A program made the position numbers and the translations under genes. From contig DALTWQ010000048.1 of NCBI GenBank assembly GCA_029987025.1, positions 1-9,681 of the forward strand: a DNA stretch of 9,681 nt. Direction: 5' to 3'. This DNA is from Methanocorpusculum sp. GTDB taxonomy: Archaea; Halobacteriota; Methanomicrobia; Methanomicrobiales; Methanocorpusculaceae. Positions 6,256 to 9,681 of the stretch are shown one piece after another; the stretch's first letter is position 1, and each line of letters opens with the position of its first letter. Below the pieces are notes generated by a model, which saw nothing but the letters and a program-made list of their open reading frames with translations, was not told the DNA's origin and ran no database searches.

Positions 6256-6692
6256 TTTCCGGCTCATGCAGACTCGGACTCTGGCGTGTCGCCGTAAATT
6301 ATACGGGAAACACCATATACCGCGTCAGGTTCGTCAAATCCGCACCTGATGGTCAGGTGCCCGTACAGTTCACCCGCTATCTCGCAGGAAAATCCGCGGA
6401 CTTTTCGCCGCTGGTTTCAGCTGCCTCTGATGATGATGCAGCACCGTATGCCGCAATTTACCGTGCGGTATCGCACATCCCCTACGGAGAAACAAAAACT
6501 TACGGTGAAATCGCGAAAGAGTGCGGCACTCACGCCCGCGTTGTAGGAAACGCAATGGCGCGAAACCCCACACCACTTATCATCCCCTGCCACCGGGTTA
6601 CAGCAGCAGACGGCTTAGGCGGATTTTCCCCCGACATCGAAATAAAACAGATGCTCCTTGCAATGGAAAAAAAGAATAAGGGGAAAGTGTAG
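6252..6692 (+). CDS. ogt: O6-alkylguanine-DNA alkyltransferase
   Basis: The protein removes alkyl groups from O6-alkylguanine in DNA by moving them irreversibly to its own cysteine. The C-terminal domain is complete: helix-turn-helix with Tyr84 and the base-flipping Arg96 in A-R-V-V-G, the Asn hinge in R-N-P (104-106), the active site P-C-H-R-V (112-116, acceptor Cys113), and G-L-G-G-F-S (121-126) after it. The N-terminal domain is short, giving 146 residues. I start at ATG 6252, whose ATGA overlaps the helicase stop, typical of translational coupling; ATG 6243, three codons earlier in frame, is possible. No Ada-type metal-binding domain is present, so this is the stand-alone Ogt/MGMT type. 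A hairpin follows the stop. Confidence 0.92.
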   Translation: MISGSCRLGLWRVAVNYTGNTIYRVRFVKSAPDGQVPVQFTRYLAGKSADFSPLVSAASDDDAAPYAAIYRAVSHIPYGETKTYGEIAKECGTHARVVGNAMARNPTPLIIPCHRVTAADGLGGFSPDIEIKQMLLAMEKKNKGKV

Positions 6693-6720
6693 CCGGGAAC
6701 ACGGATACCAGTATTCCCGG
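6693..6720 (+). terminator. Hairpin at the end of the repair operon
   Basis: CCGGGAACAC (6693-6702) and GTATTCCCGG (6711-6720) form a 10-bp stem with one mismatch and an 8-base loop, starting on the first base after the stop codon. No T-run follows, so it may stabilise the 3' end or pause the polymerase rather than terminate alone. Confidence 0.45.
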
Positions 6721-6732
6721 ACTATTCAACCG

Positions 6733-6743
6733 AAAAATTAAAT
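6733..6743 (+). promoter_or_regulatory. TATA-like box of the GNAT gene
   Basis: AAAAATTAAAT, centred 38 bp before ATG 6776, predicts a start near 6764 and a leader of about 12 nt. There is no Shine-Dalgarno sequence. Confidence 0.4.
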
Positions 6744-6775
6744 CAGCTGTCAGCCCCACCTCTATCTTATATTAT

Positions 6776-7342
6776 ATGCACTCAACAGAAAACAGAACAG
6801 ATACCTCTGTGGAGATATGTAAACTTCAGCCCGAAGACATTGCTCACTTCAAACATGACATGCAGACAGCATTTCAGAAAGGATATGAACTGGAATTCGG
6901 CCCGTCTCCGGAGATAATCCTGCCGGAAAAAGACATCGATGCATCACTCCATACAGATGGAGTTCACGCATACAAGGCAGTACTGAACGGGAAATGCGTT
7001 GGCGGAGCTGTTGTAGTAATTAATCCGGAAACACAGAAAAATCATCTGGATTTACTCTACATAAAAAGCGGATGTGAGGGAAACGGGATTGGATGGAAAC
7101 TCTGGACTGCAATTGAAAAACTCCACCCTGAAACACGTATCTGGGAAACACATACACCCTACTTTGAAAAAAGAAATATACATTTCTATGTAAACAAATG
7201 CGGATTTCATATTGTAGAGTTCTATACACCGCATCACCCTGACCCTCTGGCAAACGGAAAACCTGTCGGAGGGATGAATGATGAAGCCGGACAATTCTTT
7301 TTCCGGTTTGAAAAAAACATGTGTAAGGTCAATACCCTATGA
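6776..7342 (+). CDS. GNAT-family N-acetyltransferase
   Basis: This 188-residue soluble protein has the GNAT fold: an N-terminal strand and helix (12-36), the acetyl-CoA pyrophosphate loop of motif A in C-E-G-N-G-I-G (100-106) after strand L-D-L-L-Y-I (91-96), and a motif B segment N-I-H-F-Y-V-N-K-C-G-F (134-144) with the Tyr often used as general acid. It should transfer an acetyl group from acetyl-CoA to an amine; the substrate is unknown. The combination of a Y-F-E-K-R-N-I-H-F-Y motif and the F-F-F-R-F-E-K tail is, from memory, typical of clostridial acetyltransferases, suggesting transfer from gut Firmicutes. The stop overlaps the next gene by four bases (ATGA). Confidence 0.85.
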   Translation: MHSTENRTDTSVEICKLQPEDIAHFKHDMQTAFQKGYELEFGPSPEIILPEKDIDASLHTDGVHAYKAVLNGKCVGGAVVVINPETQKNHLDLLYIKSGCEGNGIGWKLWTAIEKLHPETRIWETHTPYFEKRNIHFYVNKCGFHIVEFYTPHHPDPLANGKPVGGMNDEAGQFFFRFEKNMCKVNTL

Positions 7343-7545
7343 GCAAATACACACCGCTCTGGAAATATCTCTCCGAAACCTGCACAGACGACCTGACGCT
7401 TACCTGCGATGAGATTGAAAAAATCCTCGGATTTTCCTTAGACCACTCGTTTCTGCAGTACAAAAAAGAACTGACAGAGTTCGGAATAGAAGTCAAAAAA
7501 ATATCAATGAAAGATAAAACAGTCCGTTTTATCAGACATAAGTAA
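7339..7545 (+). CDS. Small conserved protein, DUF7662-like
   Basis: A 68-residue protein with no signal peptide or membrane segment. It starts S-K-Y-T-P-L-W-K-Y-L, continues with a D-E-I-E-K-I-L-G-F helix (24-32) and D-H-S-F-L (35-39), and ends with an alternating strand. I recall very similar small proteins in Clostridia, often named DUF7662, but cannot check it; no function is known to me. The ATG sits in the ATGA overlap with the acetyltransferase, preceded by a weak AAGGT (7325-7329), so the two are translated together. Its stop abuts the stop of the opposite-strand gene with no gap. Confidence 0.75.
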   Translation: MSKYTPLWKYLSETCTDDLTLTCDEIEKILGFSLDHSFLQYKKELTEFGIEVKKISMKDKTVRFIRHK

Positions 7546-7929
7546 TTATTCTTTTTTCGAAAGCCCGTACTTTTCCCGCAGGATGTCACATGCTTTTTCC
7601 AGCTCAGGCATCTCGGAGCCCACAGAATATTTGAATCCCGCATATCCGTACACCGCATTTAACGCAAGCTCAATACCCTCTTTTCCTTCCTCTTCGGCAA
7701 TACGCTGAAGGAAATAGATAACAATACCGTCACTTACCGAGTGGTGGAAAACGCGGCCGTTGCGCATACCCGCATACATAGTAATAGTGATTTTAATCTG
7801 CTCAATACTCATCGGAATAATATCCGCAAGCTTTGCGGCTGCTTTTTCCAGTTCAATCTCGCCGTTATAGACCAGGCGGGATACAACATAGAGCTTATCA
7901 CAGATTTCCGCTGCTGATGCATCTGTCAT
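7546..7929 (-). CDS. Stand-alone McrA-head-like small protein
   Basis: A 127-residue, mostly helical soluble protein. Residues about 12-100 show a pattern that I associate with the N-terminal head domain of McrA-like/HNH modification-dependent endonucleases: N-G-E-x-x-L-E-x-A-A (22-31), then S-x-x-Q-I-x-x-T-I-x-M-Y-x-G-M-x-N-G (41-58), H-H-S-V-S-D (62-67), Y-F-L-Q-R-I (72-77) and G-K-E-G-I-E-L-A-L-N-A-V (82-93). No HNH or other nuclease motif follows; the chain ends soon after. The function is therefore unknown, perhaps a DNA-binding adaptor or remnant. The open frame extends upstream to 8067, but ATG 7929 is preferred because a strong TATA box sits about 24 bp ahead of it, giving a leaderless mRNA. 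Confidence 0.75.
   Translation of the reverse strand: MTDASAAEICDKLYVVSRLVYNGEIELEKAAAKLADIIPMSIEQIKITITMYAGMRNGRVFHHSVSDGIVIYFLQRIAEEEGKEGIELALNAVYGYAGFKYSVGSEMPELEKACDILREKYGLSKKE
7549..7557 (+). terminator. T-rich tract inside the opposing gene's 3' end
   Basis: TTCTTTTTT follows the plus-strand stop codon by three bases and can terminate the acetyltransferase operon. The same bases encode the last Lys-Lys-Glu codons of the minus-strand gene. Confidence 0.4.
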
Positions 7930-7946
7930 ACAATATAATTGATGTG

Positions 7947-7958
7947 ATATATTATAAA
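7947..7958 (-). promoter_or_regulatory. TATA box of the McrA-head-like gene
   Basis: Read on the minus strand, TTTATAATATAT is centred about 24 bp before ATG 7929, so transcription should begin at or next to the start codon. This decides the start site. Confidence 0.65.
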
Positions 7959-8032
7959 CCTCTGGATAAGGCCGGCGCAGAATACACATACAAATCAGCG
8001 CCGCCATGCAATCCACGGATAAGAAAGAAAGC

Positions 8033-8041
8033 CTAATAAAT
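8033..8041 (+). promoter_or_regulatory. TATA box of the tRNA-Pro gene
   Basis: TAATAAATA lies about 30 bp before the mature 5' end of the tRNA, the normal archaeal spacing. A second AT-rich candidate, AATATAAT at 8052-8059, is too close to the gene. Confidence 0.5.
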
Positions 8042-8067
8042 ACAGCAGTCCAATATAATTTCTGCAA

Positions 8068-8140
8068 GGGATCGTAGGGTAGCCTGGCATCCTAGGAGAC
8101 TGGGGGTCTTCTGACTCGAGTTCAAATCTCGGCGGTCCCA
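8068..8140 (+). tRNA. tRNA-Pro (anticodon GGG)
   Basis: A full cloverleaf folds by eye: acceptor GGGATCG (8068-8074) with CGGTCCC (8133-8139) including one G-U pair; D arm GGGT...TCCT; anticodon stem GGAGA/TCTTC around the loop CTGGGGG, giving T33 and anticodon GGG; T arm TCGAG-TTCAAAT-CTCGG; discriminator A at 8140. It is 73 nt, has no visible intron and no encoded CCA. The next gene starts 19 bp downstream. Confidence 0.93.
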
Positions 8141-8150
8141 TACCTGTTTT

Positions 8151-8154
8151 GGAG
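8151..8154 (+). promoter_or_regulatory. Shine-Dalgarno GGAG of the DUF89 gene
   Basis: GGAG lies five bases before ATG 8160 and only ten bases past the tRNA 3' end. There is no room for a separate promoter between tRNA and ORF. Confidence 0.65.
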
Positions 8155-8159
8155 TTATC

Positions 8160-9041
8160 ATGAAATTATCGTCTGAATGCCGCGATTGCCTGATGAAAAA
8201 GGTCAGATCTCAGGCGGCATTTGTCATATCAGATGCGAAAGTCCTTGATGAACTGATTGCCGGCTGCGAAAAAATCTATGACGAAGGCTATGCAGCAAAC
8301 GAAGGAGCTGCAGATGCAGCAGGAAGAATTCACCGCTACTGTTCTGAATTTGCGCACACCCCTGACCTTTATCTCGAAATCAAAGACCGGGATAATGCCC
8401 GCGCAAAGGAAGTGCTCGATGCGGTATCTGACACTATTATAACAGTGCATGACGCGCTTACCGCATCTGTTATCGGAAATGCGATGGACTACGGTGTTAC
8501 CGGACACACGGTTGCAGAAAACTTTGCCGCATTTTTTACGGACATATTCAGACACGGACTTGCACTCGACGACTCGGCTGAGTTTCTGCAGTACGCAGAT
8601 AATATAGTATACTTTACTGACAACTGCGGAGAGCTCATCTTCGATATGCAGTTTATTGAGATGCTGAAAAAACGCGGGAGCAGAGTCACCGTCGTTGTAA
8701 AAGACGGACCGATGTTAAACGATGTAACCCTGCGTGAAGCAGAACTCTGCGGACTTGACAAAACCGCAGACGCAGTCTATTCCGGAGGCGGCGGTCCGCA
8801 GCTTGGAACACATCCGCAGTTTTTCCCGCCCGAGGTCAAAGCCGCGGTGGAAAACGCCACGCTCTTAATCGCAAAAGGCCTTGCAAACTATGAAAGCATG
8901 ACCGAGTGTGAGATAAACAAACCCGTCGCATATCTGATGATGATAAAGTGCGACGCGGTTGGAAGACATATTACCGAATGTTCCGGGAAGCACGTCGTAA
9001 AAGGCGACCTGATTGCGTTCCTGGAAAAGCCGCATGCGTAA
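8160..9041 (+). CDS. DUF89/ARMT1-like damage-control phosphatase
   Basis: This 293-residue protein matches the archaeal subfamily of DUF89 (AF1104/PH1575 type), metal-dependent phosphatases thought to hydrolyse damaged or overreactive phosphometabolites in the cytoplasm. Signatures: the N-terminal C-x-x-C pair (Cys7, Cys10) of this subfamily, G-N at 106-107, the D-N-x-G-E motif (Asp154, Asn155, Gly157, Glu158), K-D-G-P-M-L-N-D (181-188) with metal-binding Asn187/Asp188, and A-K-G-L-A-N-Y-E-S (238-246) for phosphate contact. The length is normal, about 280-300 residues. The GGAG at 8151 supports the start. It lies 19 bp after tRNA-Pro and probably shares its transcript, with tRNA processing releasing the mRNA. 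The in vivo substrate is not known from sequence. Confidence 0.9.
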   Translation: MKLSSECRDCLMKKVRSQAAFVISDAKVLDELIAGCEKIYDEGYAANEGAADAAGRIHRYCSEFAHTPDLYLEIKDRDNARAKEVLDAVSDTIITVHDALTASVIGNAMDYGVTGHTVAENFAAFFTDIFRHGLALDDSAEFLQYADNIVYFTDNCGELIFDMQFIEMLKKRGSRVTVVVKDGPMLNDVTLREAELCGLDKTADAVYSGGGGPQLGTHPQFFPPEVKAAVENATLLIAKGLANYESMTECEINKPVAYLMMIKCDAVGRHITECSGKHVVKGDLIAFLEKPHA

Positions 9042-9052
9042 CTAACCCCTCC

Positions 9053-9081
9053 TTTTTTTCTTTTTTTCTGATACTTTTTTT
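9053..9081 (+). terminator. Triple T-run terminator after the DUF89 gene
   Basis: Three seven-T runs (9053-9059, 9061-9067, 9075-9081) follow 11 bases after the stop codon: a strong archaeal terminator separating this unit from the division locus. Confidence 0.75.
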
Positions 9082-9172
9082 CGTACTCATCTGCAGGAGC
9101 ATACTCGCGTTCCGTAAAAAGATGGAAATTATGCGCAATTGTCCGCCTGACAAAACCCCTTTTCGAGAAACC

Positions 9173-9181
9173 TTTATATAC
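9173..9181 (+). promoter_or_regulatory. TATA box of the cdrS-ftsZ2 operon
   Basis: TTTATATAC is near-consensus. Transcription should begin near 9203, leaving a leader of about 89 nt that contains the TGTCA/TGACA array and a GGAG Shine-Dalgarno (9280-9283), eight bases before ATG 9292. Confidence 0.7.
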
Positions 9182-9201
9182 TTGACCGCTCAATTATGTT
9201 A

Positions 9202-9276
9202 TGTCAAAAGTATGATGTCAGTCAAATGTCTGACAAAAGACAGACAAATGTCATATGTTTGACTGACAAACGTCAG
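9202..9276. promoter_or_regulatory. TGTCA/TGACA operator-like array
   Basis: About nine copies or near-copies of the half-site TGTCA/TGACA fall in 75 bp: 9202-9206, 9216-9220, 9231-9235, 9249-9253 and 9264-9268 exactly, plus near-copies at 9227, 9238, 9242 and 9271. TGTCAGTCAAA (9216-9226) and TTTGACTGACA (9258-9268) are perfect 11-bp inverted arms; TGTCTG (9227-9232) and CAGACA (9241-9246) nest inside. One more TGACA lies upstream of the TATA box (9148-9152). The position over and downstream of the start site suggests repression, plausibly by the RHH protein encoded next; alternatively it forms leader RNA hairpins. Confidence 0.65.
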
Positions 9277-9291
9277 AACGGAGATTAAAAA

Positions 9292-9477
9292 ATGGACCGA
9301 ATTACCATTCGATTACCGCAGCAGCAGGTTGATTTACTGGAGAGACTGGTCAACACAGGAGAATTCCCGACCGTTTCCGAAGCTGTCCGCTATGCTGTGC
9401 GCGACTTCCTTTCACAGAAGTCCGACCGGATTATGCGGGACACTGACTCAATCTCCACATTTGACGTAAGAATGTAA
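9292..9477 (+). CDS. cdrS: CdrS-like ribbon-helix-helix regulator
   Basis: A 61-residue ribbon-helix-helix protein: DNA-contacting strand I-T-I-R-L-P (4-9), helix A about 11-24, then G-E-F-P-T-V-S-E-A-V-R-Y-A-V-R-D-F-L (23-40) containing helix B, and a polar tail. Such proteins bind DNA as dimers of intertwined strands. In haloarchaea the same small protein, CdrS, is encoded directly ahead of ftsZ2 and controls division genes; the order, size and sequence fit that here. Its stop is 19 bases before the ftsZ start, so the two are co-transcribed. It probably binds the TGTCA array in its own leader (inference). Confidence 0.85.
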   Translation: MDRITIRLPQQQVDLLERLVNTGEFPTVSEAVRYAVRDFLSQKSDRIMRDTDSISTFDVRM

Positions 9478-9496
9478 AACAGGGGTGTTTTAAAAA

Positions 9497-9681
9497 ATGC
9501 AGAGTATTATCAACGAAGCACTAAAGAACGCAGAACTCGAAAAAGGAATGCAGACATCAGCAATGACTGATGAAGACGACATGCTCGGACAGCCGAGAAT
9601 CTTAATCATCGGCTGCGGCGGAGCAGGAAACAACACCATCAACCGCCTTCACAACATGAAGGTCGCAGGTGCAGAGACTAT
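9497..9681 (+). CDS. ftsZ2: Cell division protein FtsZ2, N-terminal part
   Basis: The first 61 codons of a tubulin-like GTPase that polymerises at mid-cell; the gene runs off the window. The N-terminal tail begins M-Q-S-I-I-N-E-A-L, a form I associate with archaeal FtsZ2, and is followed by the first strand and nucleotide-binding loop R-I-L-I-I-G-C-G-G-A-G-N-N-T (34-47), which holds the G-G-A-G-N-N signature. Haloarchaeal FtsZ1 instead tends to start M-D-S-I and read G-A-G-G-N-T, so FtsZ2 is preferred. A purine-poor GGGGTG (9482-9487) is the only candidate ribosome-binding site. The tubulin signature GGGTGTG and the synergy loop lie outside the window. Confidence 0.92.
   Translation, partial: MQSIINEALKNAELEKGMQTSAMTDEDDMLGQPRILIIGCGGAGNNTINRLHNMKVAGAET

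Noticed and set aside
7930..8067. 46-residue N-terminal extension of the McrA-head-like protein
   Set aside because: A strong TATA box sits within this stretch at the right distance for ATG 7929, and the extension has no resemblance to the rest of the domain.
8068..8140. tRNA-Pro as an integration site of a mobile element
   Set aside because: No integrase gene and no repeated copy of the tRNA 3' end is visible in the window; the downstream gene is a housekeeping phosphatase.
8948..9262. A 104-codon plus-strand frame across the end of the phosphatase gene
   Set aside because: It overlaps the DUF89 gene in another frame, runs through the T-run terminator and the promoter of the division operon, and its sequence is low in complexity.

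Overview
The window looks like chromosomal DNA of a euryarchaeal methanogen of the Methanomicrobiales; a Methanocorpusculum-like, gut- or sediment-associated organism is my best guess (inference). Support: archaeal TATA boxes about 25 bp ahead of several start codons, giving leaderless or nearly leaderless mRNAs; T-run terminators; an archaeal tRNA-Pro without encoded CCA; an XPD-type helicase; an archaeal damage-control phosphatase; and a small ribbon-helix-helix gene directly ahead of an archaeal ftsZ2, the arrangement known in haloarchaea as cdrS-ftsZ2.

Layout. 1-591 has no convincing gene. It holds a cluster of short repeats (GTGAGCAYAAC in both orientations) whose positions are mirror-symmetric about base 330.5, with a 10-bp palindrome exactly on the axis; this is the most unusual feature here. 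592-1551 encodes a secreted lipoprotein made of three lipocalin-like repeats. 1632-2666 encodes a 12-helix membrane protein that is an internal duplication of six helices. 2667-2906 is intergenic, with a foldable element and a hairpin. 2907-4055 (minus) encodes a membrane acyltransferase-like protein. 4243-6692 is a two-gene DNA-repair operon: an XPD/Rad3 helicase overlapped by an O6-alkylguanine-DNA alkyltransferase. 6776-7545 is a second two-gene unit, a GNAT acetyltransferase overlapping a small protein, both resembling proteins of Firmicutes. It meets head-to-head, with zero gap between stop codons, a minus-strand gene (7546-7929) whose product resembles the N-terminal domain of McrA/HNH-type modification-dependent endonucleases but stands alone. 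8068-8140 is tRNA-Pro(GGG), followed 19 bp later by a DUF89/ARMT1-like phosphatase gene (8160-9041). A strong T-rich terminator then precedes the division locus: a promoter, a dense TGTCA/TGACA repeat array in the 5' UTR, the CdrS-like regulator (9292-9477) and the first 61 codons of ftsZ2, cut by the window end.

How it fits together: most genes are housekeeping or envelope functions in short independent units. The two functional groupings visible are DNA repair (helicase plus alkyltransferase) and cell division (regulator, its probable operator array, FtsZ2). The acetyltransferase pair and the McrA-head-like gene look accessory. No integrase, transposase or CRISPR array is visible.
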